64,000 nucleotides of DNA. Origin: Ophiobolus disseminans. Lineage: Eukaryota; Ascomycota; Dothideomycetes; Pleosporales; Phaeosphaeriaceae. The stretch lies in contig MU006220.1 of NCBI GenBank assembly GCA_010093685.1, positions 1,209,502-1,273,501 on the forward strand, read 5' to 3'. This document shows, piece after piece, positions 43,369 through 55,179 of the stretch; the stretch's first letter is position 1, and each line of letters starts with the position of its first letter. A program made the position numbers and the translations under genes. The notes below the pieces were generated by a model that worked only from the letters and a program-made list of their open reading frames with translations, did no database searches and was not told the DNA's origin.

Positions 43369-46300
43369 ATGTCTTCGACAGGTCTTGCCGACTTGCTGGT
43401 CCGCCAGCTTGATCGCCTGGCGCCCCAAGACGCTGAACAGGACCGATCACACAGAAGACGACATAAACACAGATCTGGCGAAAAAGAACAACGAAATCGC
43501 GACGAGGATCGCGGCTACAAATCTGACGACGGCCATAGACGACGCGATGAGAAGAGTAGGGAGGAGCATGGACATCGAGCGAGGTCGTCGCATCGCTCGA
43601 CTAAAGAAGATCCGACGGATGATGGTAGTGGAAGGCCGCGGCATCGGCGGAAGTCTTCTCATCGGTCGAAATCAAGAAGGAGAGATGATGATGACTGGAC
43701 GGATGAGGGTGATTCGACGAAGAAGAGTCGTCGCGACAAGGCGTTTCGGGACAGACATGCTGAACCGCAACTTCACGATAGCGATGATTCAAGTCAGCTG
43801 AATGGACCCTCTCCATCGAAACCATCAAGTCGGCCCCCACGACAATTGGGAAAGAACGTTTCTGTCCAACGTGAATATGACGAACACCATCTACAGCAGC
43901 ATGAGCTTGCAGAAGAAGGTCGCTTTCAAATCGATGCTGTAGATCATTATCCAACGCGGAACGAGTATGTACCGAACGTTGGGTATATGGACCCAAGAGT
44001 CACTCGCCCGCACGAGTATGGAGATCACCGAATCGATGACTCCGCATTAGTCCATTACTCTCAAGATGTTCACAAAGTACCGCAACCAACCACTGATGGT
44101 AACCTCCCCAGAATAAAAAACTCAAACACTAGGGAACACTATGGAGACCTCAATCTCGCCAATGCTCAGTCCGGAGGAAATATTCCATTGGTTCGAAAAC
44201 CGAGAGATGAGAAGCCAGACACTCTCTCACTGCTGCCCGTGCCGGCGCCACTGAGCAATGTCCAGACCCACCCAACTGAACAACTATTGGGTGGTTCTCA
44301 GTACACTCAATCACCATCAGTCTCAGTATCGAGGGGCAACGGTTTGCCCCCAGAACATCGCCAATCCAGATCTTCAAGCCCCCTGGCAACAACGGACTCT
44401 GATTCTTACTCAGGCGGATCTACCGATCATGATGGTTACGCTCCGCGAAGCACAATGCTGCCACTAACCCCAGCTTCTACATACACTTCTACTGTTCCCT
44501 TCGCCGATGCTCAACTTCCGCGTCTCTCAGTGTCTCAATATCCTTCCAGCTTGACACCTAGTGACTCGAATTCCGGAATTGGAGCCTTCGTTGGAAGGCC
44601 CAGATCGAGGTCGGCATCTTCCACTACATCATTCGCTCTACTTTCGCCAACAACATTAGCGATGGGCTCGGGAGTGCTCGGTCCCAAAACTTATCAGTAT
44701 CAGTCGTTAGGGGAAATGGAGTTCCGGCTGGTCAGAATTCTACCTGAGAGGATGTCCAAATTGAAGTGCGAGATCGTGCATCAATCACTCGATGATGCGC
44801 CAGATTACGTCGCAATCTCAGTGAGGCAACCCTGTAATGAGCGAGCTTGAGTATACACTGATCATTCATCTTAATTCTAGTACGCTTGGGGAGACGGGGT
44901 TGATACCAAGTTGCTCATACTGGAAGGGGCCTCAGTTCCTATCACGGGCAGCCTCTACGACGCTTTGAAGGCAGTTCGCCAGAAGAAACAAGAAACTTTG
45001 GTATGGGTGGACGCATTGTGTATTGATCAAAACAACAGAGATGAGAGGGCGACACAGGTTCGTCTAATGGGCCTTATATATAGCAAGGCTACTTCTGTCG
45101 CCATCTGGTTAGGGTACGTGTCCGTGTATTCTACTCATTCAGACCACATACTCATGTCACTTTTTCAGACCGGAAGCCAACAAAAGTACTCTAGCAATGC
45201 AATTGCTCCAACAAGTGGCCGATAATACCGTGTCTAAACAGCGTGTGCAAGCAGTCCGCCAGTATGCCGATTCCGAAGCGCTGTTAGCTCTGTTCAAAAA
45301 GCGGGACTATTGGAAAAGATTGTGGGTAAGTGTATTTCTACCTTGAAAGTTCCATTGAGACGAGTGCTAACACTGCATCATCGCGGTACAGGTTGTTCAA
45401 GAGGTGCTATTGGCCGAGAAGAAGATGGTCTATTGCGGGTATTCTGTGTTTCCGTGGGAAACGTATCGACAAGCTGCGGAAGCATTTTGGCCGCCAGAAA
45501 GTGATCCGCATATCCGTCATGGCCCGTCCAGTTTCCCCGACAAGAGTCTGCTAGCGCAGCTCGGTGACGAATCACTTCTGGAGGTAATGCGTGCCTGCAG
45601 AAGAAAGCTTAGCGAAAACCCACGCGACAAAGTCTTCGGAATCTTAGGCATGCTACCAGAGGACACACAGCGCGAATTCCCGGTCGACTATAGCCAGTCT
45701 GTCAAAACCGTCTACACCGATGTGGTGGATTACACCATATCCACCTCGGACCGGTTAGATGTAATCCGTGAATCGATCCATTTCCCCCTACATGTCAATA
45801 CTTTGGGGCTTCCTAGTTGGTGTCCAGACTGGTCCCATATCCCCGAAGTATCTGGGCTTGGACGTACGCATGGGTTTGAGGCCTCGAGGAGTGCGGAAGG
45901 GCCCACGGAAGCCCGCTATCGATTCTACGACGAGAGACGCAAACTCAAGATCTCGGCAATCAAGCTGGATACCGTGAACGAAACGGGAGTTGCCGTTGGC
46001 ACGTTTTGCGCATCGCAAGACTACCTCACCGCGTTCTTGGACTGGCGTGCTATAATGCTTCACGAGTTCAAAATCGAAGAGGGCAACGAGAGTCATCCCA
46101 TGCACGAAGCTTTCTGCCGAACGCTGTGCCTAGGTCAAATGCCAGAGCAACAGTATGACCCGAAAATCTGGCGTGATCTCTGCTACCACACCTTCTCCTC
46201 ACTGATCCGCGAAAGACTCCCACGGCTCCCAATAGACGAAGACCTCGCCCGGTATGTGGCCGTCACCGGACTAATCGAGCCAACCGCGCAGAGAAAGTTC

Positions 46301-46576
46301 TTGCAGGACCATTTTGGCAATCGCATGATGGGACGCAGCTTCTGTATTACAGAGCAGGGGCTGGTCGGTATGGGGTGTGGGTATATGATGGCGGATGACA
46401 TCATTGTGGTGCCTTTTGGTTGCTCGACGCCTATCTTGCTTCGTGCCGATGGCTGTCGCGATGAGTATCGATATATCGGGGATATCTACGTCGATGGATA
46501 TATGCACGGAGAGGCTGTTCAGGAGATGGAAGCGAATGATCCGAGGAGGATTCCGGCTGATTATATGCTTATTTGA
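43369..46576 (+). CDS. HET-domain protein with a long RS-like disordered N-terminus
   Basis: Four exons, 43369-44820, 44881-45113, 45169-45325 and 45392-46576, give 1008 residues. Residues 1 to about 450 are disordered: a short helix (STGLADLLVRQLDRL), then a basic Arg/Ser/Asp/His-rich stretch at about 25-150 (RRRHKHRSGEK, RRKSSHRSKSRRR), then Ser/Pro-rich sequence. The HET domain starts at about 457 with MEFRLVRILPE. The first intron splits the core motif as DYVAIS|YAWGD, proving the fusion at exon level. LVWVDALCIDQNNRDERATQV, WKRLW|VVQEVLLAEKKMVYCG and NPRDKVFGILGML follow. The C-terminal module has GYMMADDIIVVPFGCSTPILL and DGYMHGEA. An in-frame ATG at 43207 would add 54 residues. Confidence 0.9.
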
Positions 46577-46751
46577 GTGGTATGGCGCACTCCTATATCT
46601 GACGGGAGAGGGAAAGCAGCGTTTTGTCAGTGTCTAGACAAAGACCTCCTGCGAGTACGTTGGGGGTTATCGAAGATTTTGAGAACTACGATATTATAAG
46701 TTTGTCAGGTTAGCCAAGAATCGTGCTGTTCCTTACGGAAGGCACTACGCC

Positions 46752-46987
46752 GCCTATAGTTCGTTTGTATACAATCTAGCAATGCGTTCCAGCATTTATG
46801 ACAATCTCCTTTGGTACAGAACTTCACCCTCTAAAAGGCGGCTAGAAATGGCCGGAGACTGCGACACGAACATCGCAGATGCTTTCATCCACACAGCCTA
46901 TAGTTCGTTAGTAAACGACCTAGCAACGCGTGCCAGCGTTTCTGACAATCACTTATGGGTGAGAACTTCACCTTCTAAAAGGCGGCT
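46752..46987. repeat. Diverged 92-bp direct repeat
   Basis: Copies at 46752-46843 and 46896-46987 begin GCCTATAGTTCGTT and end CTAAAAGGCGGCT. They align without gaps at an offset of 144 bp, with about 15 mismatches. The nature of the unit is unknown. Confidence 0.85.
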
Positions 46988-49195
46988 GGCAAGGTTTGCT
47001 CTGTCATTGCCTCCACCCAGGGTTATATCGAAGCACCTACGATGTGCATGTCGCTGTCATCGGCCATTTCCAGCCGTCTTATCGCAATGCGCAAGTGTCG
47101 CCGGATCGGAGTGAAGAGCGGTTCGGCGCAACATGAAAGTCCGGGAGTCTAACTGTCGATGTCAGTGTCGAGATCTTCTCCGGATACGTTTTCCGTACGT
47201 TACTTTGGACGCATATATCATCGCAAGTGCACCCACTCAGTCTGTGGATCACTGGACTGTCGCCAAACACCACCTTGAATTTCCTAGACGATAGATTCCA
47301 GCACCTACCCTTGATGACCTAGGATCCAGGAAAATTCAGCACCTACCATCAACGACCCACGAACGCCTATTACACACGCTCGGGACACGATCAACACTCG
47401 CACGCGAGTTCTCCCGACTCTCTGGTCTCTCCACACGTCCCCATGGGGTACGCACGAGCACTTTCGACGCTGTGTTGAGCGCATTATCGTCCATGATGCC
47501 CACCCACCTGGTTACGAGTTGGAACTAACATTTGCAAACCCGGCTTTCTCCTCCCGCACGTTTGATCAAGCACGTGGAGGAAAAGCTTCCGGTGAGAGAG
47601 AGCAGCTTCCGATGCCTATTTGCCAATCATCGGGGGGAACTATAGGCGGAGCCTGCCGCCCAGGACGACGGTGTGTGAGCCGCCTCTTGACTAACGTCGC
47701 CCGCGCGCGAGACTGAGGCCATATTTGCCTGAACTCTGGGGCGCTCCGAGGCGGTCTTCCGATCTCCTCCGTAGTCAACGCTGAGGGTTCCTTGTCCGAT
47801 GCTCACTTCCGCTGATGGCCAAGCCGGTGAAGTGTGCGGTGATTACGCTTGGCTCAGAGGCCATTGGTCGTATCGGTGCTCTTTCGCGGAAAGCCCTCAC
47901 GCGGGCGCCAAGTTTCGTTTCCAGTTCAAGATGACTCGAGACGAAGGCAGAGCCCAGAGCGCGTTAATGGTGTGGGCTTGGCACCCCGCCTTTCATGGAC
48001 TTGGACTCGCGTGCCAGGACATCTAAGCCCCCACCATGACCCACAAGCCCACCGACAAGGTGCCGGCGGCTGCTTCCTTTCCGCACAATTGTTTGGCTTG
48101 AGATGTTGCGGCTGGTCTTGGCTTTCTTGGTACACCTGGTGTTATTCTTACACCTTTGAAGTTTCTCCACTGTTTATCAATGACGATGGATAGATCAATG
48201 ATGAGCGCTGTCTCTTTTCTACTTATGTCGAGATTCGATAGGATTATGCGAAGCTGCAAACTTCGTCAAAGCAGTAATTGAGATGGACGTCGGTCACCCA
48301 ACATCCGTTGAACGATTTCATCTCCGCGGTGGTGCTTGAGTCTAACGTCGGAACGCTGATCTGGCGTCTCTTGGCTTTAGCGCCATCTACGACCGTTGAT
48401 CTAAAACTTTTATGCGTTTAGAAGGCTCGATTTGCACACTTCCAAGGCTTTGTGGCTTGCCATGACCTTTTCGCCTGCCTCTTCTCTTGCGACAAGACTT
48501 CGAGGACTCTGGGTTCCAAGGCTGTGTTCTCCATCTGGTCATACGATTAAACATGAGCACGTTTGGCCAAGAGACGGCTCATGAACGCCTGCGCTCGGAG
48601 AAAATTACCCTTCTGGAACGACTTGCTCTGCATATTCACGTCAGACAAGACGCAGGTGTGGGAGATGATCATTGCAACTGCAACTACCAGATGAACGGAT
48701 AAGTGCTCACAACTCATTGTGTAGTCTTCGTGCGACCACCTCGAACCTTCTACCACCGTAGTGAAGAGCAAGTGTCGGAAGAGGCCCAGAAGCGTTAGAC
48801 TCATCATAGTGAACCATCGAAATGGAATTTACGCTCCACTACCTAGCTCACGTCTATTGGCCATGCACCAATGCTGCAATGCCCAGAGGCTCAAGTGGAG
48901 GTTACTCTGATCTACCACGCCACTTGTCGCATACCCAGCATCGGCAGCTCAACACACTAGCTAAGACTAGCCCTTTGGCACACTTTCCTTCGGCATCCCC
49001 GCCCTGCCCCATACTCGCGCTTGCAAATGCCTCGCATTTGTCCAAGGCGGCCGAGAGCAATTGTCTTGGAGACAGACATGCGCGGAACAAGGCCCTGGGG
49101 CTGGGCGAATCGAGAACAACTCGGGATGCAACACTCTCGCCTTCGGGTTGTGATACTCCACCATGCCATGTGGATACGAGAGTCGCCTGGACCTG

Positions 49196-49202
49196 TATAA
49201 AG
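49196..49202 (+). promoter_or_regulatory. TATA box of the MFS transporter gene
   Basis: TATAAAG about 150 nt before the ATG at 49350, followed by a C/T-rich leader. It lies inside a 167-codon ORF (48822-49325), which argues that this ORF is not coding. Confidence 0.6.
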
Positions 49203-49349
49203 ACCATCTCCACGTCCCCAGATTGTAACTTCCCCAGATCATCCAGCGCACAGATCCTGGAGATCCACCGGTCCTTTCTCCGCATCAATCTACCCCAGAT
49301 CGCTTCTTTCTTCGTTAGACTTTGACTACTTCCGTCAACCACATTCACC

Positions 49350-51022
49350 ATGGGTAACGAGAAGAACGATGTTGTCATGCTCGAGCGACAGGAGACGAGG
49401 GATGACGGCGTTCTGAAGTCGGTGCCCATCGTCCAGAAGACTGATTATTCTGGTGCTTATGAGGTACGTTTGCTTCTGAGACAATGGCAGCGACCACTTT
49501 CTGACTCCCACCGCAGAAAACGGATCCAAGGGAGATCGCACTTGTCAAGAAGCTCGATCGATGGATCATGCCTATGCTCTGGTCTATGTACTGGTGAGTA
49601 ATTTTCCATTCACGAACTGTCTATCAGACAAGCACTAATCTCGTACACTCCAGGCTCAATTACCTTGACCGCAACGCCATTGCTCTTGCACGTCTCGACA
49701 ACCTCGAGAAAGACTTGAAGTTATCCAGCACGCAGTACCAGACCTGCGTGTCCATCCTGTTCGTCGGATATCTTTTGGGACAGATTCCAAGCAACATGAT
49801 ACTTAACAGAGTCCGCCCTAGCCGGTACATGGGCTGCTGTATGATGCTCTGGGCTATCGTCAGTGCTCTCACTGCACTCTCCAAGGACTTCAAGGGACTT
49901 TTGCTCACCCGCTTCTTCCTCGGTGTCACTGAGGCCCCATACTACCCCGGCGCAGTGTACCTGCTCTCCATGTTCTACACTCGCAAGGAAGTCGCAACCC
50001 GCATCGCCATTCTCTACACTGGCAACATCCTCGCCACCGCGTTTGCTGGTCTCATTGCCGCCGGCATTTTCCATGGTCTTGGAGACGTCGCTGGCATCGA
50101 CGGCTGGCGCTGGCTGTTCATTCTTCAGGGTATTGTGACCTTCCTCATCGCTGTCGTGGGATTCTTCCTTCTGCCCGACTTCCCGCACAACACTTGGTGG
50201 CTATCCCAAGAGGAACGGGATCTGGCTACCAACCGCATGGCGCTCGACACAGTTGGTAACAAGGGTGAAACTACCGTCTGGACTGGCTTCAAGCAGGCAG
50301 GCAAAGACCCTATGGTCTGGATCTTCGCCGCGATGGCGCATATGCATCTCGCAGCCAATGGTACGTGACGCCAATCCATCCAGACCACGCGAGAGAAAAG
50401 CGCTAACAACCCGTCTAGGCTTCAAGAACTTCTTCCCCACTGTTGTGGAGACACTTGGCTTCAGCAAGCTCATCACGCTCGTCTTGACTTGCCCGCCTTA
50501 CCTGATTGCTGGCGTTGTTACTATTGCGGTCTCCTGGTCATCTGGCAAGTTTAACGAGCGCACGTGGCATATCACAATCTCTAAGTGCGTCGCTACTGTT
50601 GGCTTCCTTGTCGCTTGTGCGCCGATCGGCGTTGCGGGTCGCTACACTGCCATGGTCATCTTCACCATTGGAACTTATGGTGTCAACTCCCTGATCCTGG
50701 GTTGGTGCGGATCCACTTGTGGTCAGACGCCTGAGAAGAAAGCCGTCGCCATCGGCATTGTTACCACTGTCATGAGTAAGTCATACCCCTACACAACCTC
50801 TCAGAACTCAAGCACTAACGCAAGCCAGACGCCTCGTTCATCTGGACTCCCTACCTGTGGCCCAAGTCTGACGGACCCCGCTACGTGATTGCGCTCAGCT
50901 CGTCTGCCGCATTCTCCATTGCTACATTTGCGCTTGCGTGGGTGGCGAAGATCGTCTTTATGCGCAAGAACAAGAAGCTCCGCGAGTCGGACGACGAGGT
51001 CCAGACCTTCTACGTCTACTAG
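49350..51022 (+). CDS. MFS transporter of the anion:cation symporter (Dal5-like) family
   Basis: Five exons, 49350-49463, 49517-49593, 49654-50360, 50419-50775 and 50829-51022, give 482 residues. Introns are 53-60 nt with clear signals. KKLDRWIMPMLWSMYWLNYL and LDRNAIALARLDNL are typical of fungal ACS-family permeases (allantoate, nicotinate, pantothenate and similar anions). LFVGYLLGQIPSNMILNRVRPS and LTRFFLGVTEAPYYPGAVYL follow. About twelve membrane helices are expected, with a central loop at WWLSQEERDLATNRM. It imports small organic anions at the plasma membrane; the substrate is unknown. Confidence 0.93.
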
Positions 51023-51752
51023 ACGCTTCGAGTGCGGGGATGCACGTGCGAGCGGTTTGCTCAGTGGCTACGATTTGTATATACGACATGATGACGATAG
51101 GCGCGACTGTGGCCAAGAGGCCCGGCGCAGGGACGATGTACTCTTTGATTAGATGTGCATTTTAGATGGATAGAACAACAAGATCTTCGCAATGATTCCT
51201 GTGCGATGACTCTCCCAATCTTCGTGTCTTCGTGATGTGATGGCTATTGATACGCACGCGCTGTGCACGTGAGCAGTCTCCATAGTTTGGAGTCGGCAAA
51301 CATACCGCATACACAAAACTATACAGCATCAGCCAAGGTGCTTTGCTATCTTAGTCTCAAGTCTCCCAAGGTTTGTCACGTCACCTGCGGCACAACGAAC
51401 ACTCGAACACTATGCGGGGTCAGCATCGATGTCAACTTGCAATCGCAGATGAACTAATCTTCCAAGCTACAATTCCTGGCTATGTATCGTAACGCAAATC
51501 ACGTCTGGTACGTACATGGATTGACATACATCGTATCACGCCAAAAGATCACTCTAAACGCGAACATTAATGTAGAAAATCGCCTATGCGGCATAGTGAA
51601 CATTTCGTTAAATATATACATGCGAACATAACCTCACAAGTCAATCGAAACCCTCGACGCGCTTTTTGCAACGCTAACAAAAGAATCCCAACTCCTATAC
51701 CAGTACACTCCATCCCCCCTACAACAGGTGTACCTCCCTCCAACATCCACAC
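51023..51752. other. Convergent 3' spacer
   Basis: About 730 bp between the 3' ends of the MFS and DUF1996 genes, AT-richer near 51,600. No feature seen. Confidence 0.5.
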
Positions 51753-53336
51753 TCAGTACGATCCGTACTCGAATCCGCCCTGCGCAGGCACAGTGACAGT
51801 AGCAGTCTGCGTCATGGTCTTGGTAACCGTGCCCATGCCGCAGGACGTGCTGTTCGAGCCGGCGGTCACGTAGATGGTGGGTGTGATGGTGACGTAGACG
51901 GGAGCTTTGCAGTCCTCGTCTTTGCCGGTGCCGGGGGTGCCAGATGGCTTGCTAGCAGCGGGAGTGGTGGCGATGGTGAGGGAAGAGAGGTCGCCCTTGG
52001 GTGCGTCGGGCTTGCCTACGGAGGGGGTGGGAGCTACAGCACTAGAAGGGCTGGCGCCGTATTGCTCGGATGCGGCGACGGGGGTGGGCTTTGCTTGCTG
52101 CTTGCTGGGGATGCTGATCGCCAGCGAAACATCATCCTTGACGATCTTGGAGGACGCAGCGTCAACCTTTGACGAAACCTTTCCAGATGGTGATGGCGTG
52201 ACGACAGGCGTCTTGCTTGCAGCGGCAGGAGTCTTGTCACCGCCAGCAACAGGCACAGCAGTGCAGCCAGTTCCAGAGGCGGCAGTCGCATCCGCAGGTC
52301 CAGACTGAAGCGGGTTGCAGCCTGGAAGAATGTCGAGAAGGGGAGAAGCCTCGTTGCTGTTTGCGGCCGTGACCTTGCACTGCTGGAACGCTGAGTCGGA
52401 GTCCTTGTTGACATTCTCGGCGCCAAAGCACTGCTCCATTTCGGTTTGACCGCAGCCGCAGCCGCAGTTGCAGCCGCCCTTCTCTTGGGTAGCTTTCTCC
52501 AACACGCCCTTCTCCCAGCCGTTCAGAAAATCTGCATGGAACCCGAAGCCAGTAGGGTCGCCGTTGGAAACGACCCACGGCGTGCTGTCGGCAGAGTACT
52601 GCCCATCGAAGGAAGAGATATCATACCAAAACTCCACGAAGATCGTAGGGAAGCGTGCAGCTCGGTGAGTGGTAGGGCAATTTTCGATGCCGACACTGTT
52701 ATAGCCGTTCGGGTAAGCCATGTGTGCGTGGGGGTCCTTGGGGTCGGTCTTTTCTCCGTTCCAACAGCTTGGAAATGTTACCTCGGAGGCGAAGCCGTAT
52801 TTGCAGGATTGGAAGCCCTTGGGGAAACCATTGCTGAAGATCTTATCCTCACGGCCATCGGGCTGATGGCAGCCCCAACGAACACCAGCCGGGTTGTCAC
52901 CATCAGCGCGCTTGGTAGGATTTCCAGCCATCATGTTGAAGTCCTCGGGAAAGCCGGTGACGTTTGCCCACTTTTCTCCATCGCCGAACTTGTAGTAGAT
53001 CTTGCTGTTCTTCTCGGGCACACGGTAGAAGCCAGTGTTGTTTCCGTTCCAGAAAAGGGAAGGGCGCCAGTACAAGCTCTTATCCGACTTGATACGGGCA
53101 GTACTGCAGGTGGAATCCTGAGTGTTCTTGTAGCTTGTGGCAGCGCCTAGACCGTTACCTCCATCGAAAGCGTGGAGATGTGGGCTGGTGGTGCCAGGGA
53201 ACAGAGAGGGATCCAAACGCTGGTAGCTCAAGGCAGGTCCAGCGCGGTTGAAGAAGCTGAAGTAGTTGCCATTGCAGTTGAAGGCAGATGTAGTGGCGGC
53301 CAAGCCAGCCGTGAGAGCGACAAAGTTGGTAAGCAT
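51753..53336 (-). CDS. Secreted DUF1996-domain protein
   Basis: A single-exon ORF of 527 residues from the ATG at 53336; an in-frame ATG at 53453 would place coding sequence over a GT microsatellite and is unlikely. A signal peptide (MLTNFVALTAGLAATTSAF) precedes the DUF1996 domain, which has RLDPSLFPGTTSPHLHAFDG, YWRPSLFWNGNNTGFYRVP and HAHMAYP. A cysteine cluster (GGCNCGCGCGQTEMEQC) follows. The last 180 residues are rich in Ser, Pro, Thr and Ala, as in wall-linked secreted proteins. DUF1996 proteins are common in fungal secretomes and uncharacterised. No GPI signal is obvious. Confidence 0.9.
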   Translation of the reverse strand: MLTNFVALTAGLAATTSAFNCNGNYFSFFNRAGPALSYQRLDPSLFPGTTSPHLHAFDGGNGLGAATSYKNTQDSTCSTARIKSDKSLYWRPSLFWNGNNTGFYRVPEKNSKIYYKFGDGEKWANVTGFPEDFNMMAGNPTKRADGDNPAGVRWGCHQPDGREDKIFSNGFPKGFQSCKYGFASEVTFPSCWNGEKTDPKDPHAHMAYPNGYNSVGIENCPTTHRAARFPTIFVEFWYDISSFDGQYSADSTPWVVSNGDPTGFGFHADFLNGWEKGVLEKATQEKGGCNCGCGCGQTEMEQCFGAENVNKDSDSAFQQCKVTAANSNEASPLLDILPGCNPLQSGPADATAASGTGCTAVPVAGGDKTPAAASKTPVVTPSPSGKVSSKVDAASSKIVKDDVSLAISIPSKQQAKPTPVAASEQYGASPSSAVAPTPSVGKPDAPKGDLSSLTIATTPAASKPSGTPGTGKDEDCKAPVYVTITPTIYVTAGSNSTSCGMGTVTKTMTQTATVTVPAQGGFEYGSY

Positions 53337-53404
53337 GGTGATTTTTGGGGTTGTTAGGAGTGATAAGATATCAGATCGGTCGATAAGCCAGCAAAAGGAT
53401 CGAG

Positions 53405-53420
53405 GTGTGTGTGTGTGTGT
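53405..53420. repeat. (GT)8 microsatellite
   Basis: Eight GT units in the 5' leader of the DUF1996 gene, transcribed as AC on the coding strand. Confidence 0.9.
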
Positions 53421-53572
53421 GAAGGAACGTGTACGAGTGTCAAACTCTGTCAAAGGAGTGTGTGTGCGAAAACCTGAAAGAATGAAGGTAATCCGGTACC
53501 AAGTTTGAAAGCGATGCGAAAAGCAGAGCGAAGGTGTCAGACCGTTATCTGTAGGAATGGGTGCTGGCCGCC

Positions 53573-53579
53573 ATATATA
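53573..53579 (-). promoter_or_regulatory. TATA box of the DUF1996 gene
   Basis: Minus-strand TATATAT lies about 240 nt upstream of the ATG at 53336. Confidence 0.5.
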
Positions 53580-55179
53580 CCGGGCGCTACTGCAGTCAAA
53601 ATTGCCTTCAGCCTCCAGGTTGCCTCGCAGGATGCCCCATAAAAAGAAAGGGTGGAATCAAGAACCTATGGTGTTGCTTGGATCTGACTAGGTTTCGAGG
53701 TGCCACGGCGGGATCAGACCCAGCGAGCCGCGCGCAGTCTAAGACTGGGGGTTGGCGTTGGCATCTCATCAGGGGCTCACTGCAAAAGATCCGTTGTCCG
53801 CTCGAGCCGTAGAGCCAGCTGGCCGATATTTCATCATAGTTGCATACGGACTTGTACCTCGTTATCGCTGGCCGGCATGAAACGAAACAAACAGAAGCGC
53901 CATTGCTGTTGTTTGCTCTTCGCATATCCGAAGGGTGTTTGGACGTATCGATAGGACCAAAGAACGTTTCCCGTTCCTAGCGCCGCTCAGGGCGCTAAAC
54001 GATGTGATCACCGCACCAGTGGCTGATCTTCAAACATCGCCGACCCCTGCCTGAAATTACCTCGCAGCGTGCGCTTATGTGAAAGGCTATTTTGGACTTG
54101 GAAACACCCATTTTGAACGCGGGTAAAAGATCCTTGTCGCACGCTGCGTTCCCTCAGCACCGGGTTGCGAAGAATTCTGATGCTACCAACCTCGGCAGAG
54201 CTTTGTACAAACCCGATCTTCACTGTAAGGTTCGGCGCTTGCAGTTGTCGTATTTGGTCTCTTGTGTTCAGAAACTATGCGGCATCGTTCCTTTGAGTCG
54301 TAAATCAGTGCCACGACCTGCGTGACAACTGACACTGCATTTGGCAGCCGTGGTTCCTACTCGGAAGCGAACGGCCACCTCGCAGTGACCTCTCAGCGCC
54401 CCCAATGTCACCCTTTTGTGACTGCAGCTGCAGCATGATACCTTACTTTTCTTTCCAACCTGAGGATCAGATACCCGGACGAAAGCAGCCACCGTCGACC
54501 AGGGTAGAGCTGCCGGCCCGCATCGCACCGTTCCAATCTACAAGCGCTTACCCGCAGCAGATTAATGAATGAAACGGCCAGTATCGATAAGAGGTTATAG
54601 ACCCCACTGCATTGCTGAAACGAACGGTTATAGTCGCGCGCTGCTAAGGTTCGCTGAGTCTGGAACCAATGGATTGCCGATCGTAATTTGACATGATGAT
54701 GGTGACGTGGGTGAAGAGGCGTGGGTAGAATTGGAGTGTATGCGTTGAGTGGGGAAAGCACACGATCCGCAACGTCGTGCTTCATGCACGGCCGCAGGTT
54801 CCATAAGAGACTCCGGTCAATGAAACGACTTGAAAAGACCGTATGTCACAAAACAAGCTGCGAACCCCGCACCAAAGGCACACAAGATCGTTGTCAGTGT
54901 TTTCAATCCGTTGGACCACACGTAGAGGACGGCATTTAGGTTTTGTTTAACCGATTTCACCTGTTCTGTACGTCTGCAACGAATCAACTATTCCAAGATT
55001 ATCAACTTCTTGGTCACACTTTCCATCGACCAGTCCCATGCTCGGAAGCTCTCACACGCTACAGACTTTGCAACATTATCGTGCCAGGTGAATCTCAATG
55101 TATGCACAAGAGAAAACTAGATTGTCCCAATAAAGGCCCATTCGCCCACCTGTGGGATTGGGCATGGCAAGACGAAAGC

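Larger units (their letters stand above)
46577..49349. other. Gene-poor 2.8-kb stretch
   Basis: No ORF here shows a domain or credible splicing. It holds a 92-bp diverged direct repeat and an 11-bp repeat (cagcacctacc at 47299-47309 and 47337-47347). The right end is the promoter of the transporter gene. I see no transposase remnant. Confidence 0.5.
53337..55179. other. Intergenic, 1.8 kb
   Basis: Holds the DUF1996 promoter with its GT microsatellite and TATA box, a perfect short hairpin at 53978-53997, and otherwise featureless short ORFs. Confidence 0.5.

Noticed and set aside
48822..49325. 167-codon ORF before the MFS gene
   Set aside because: It contains the TATA box of the MFS gene and has no domain.
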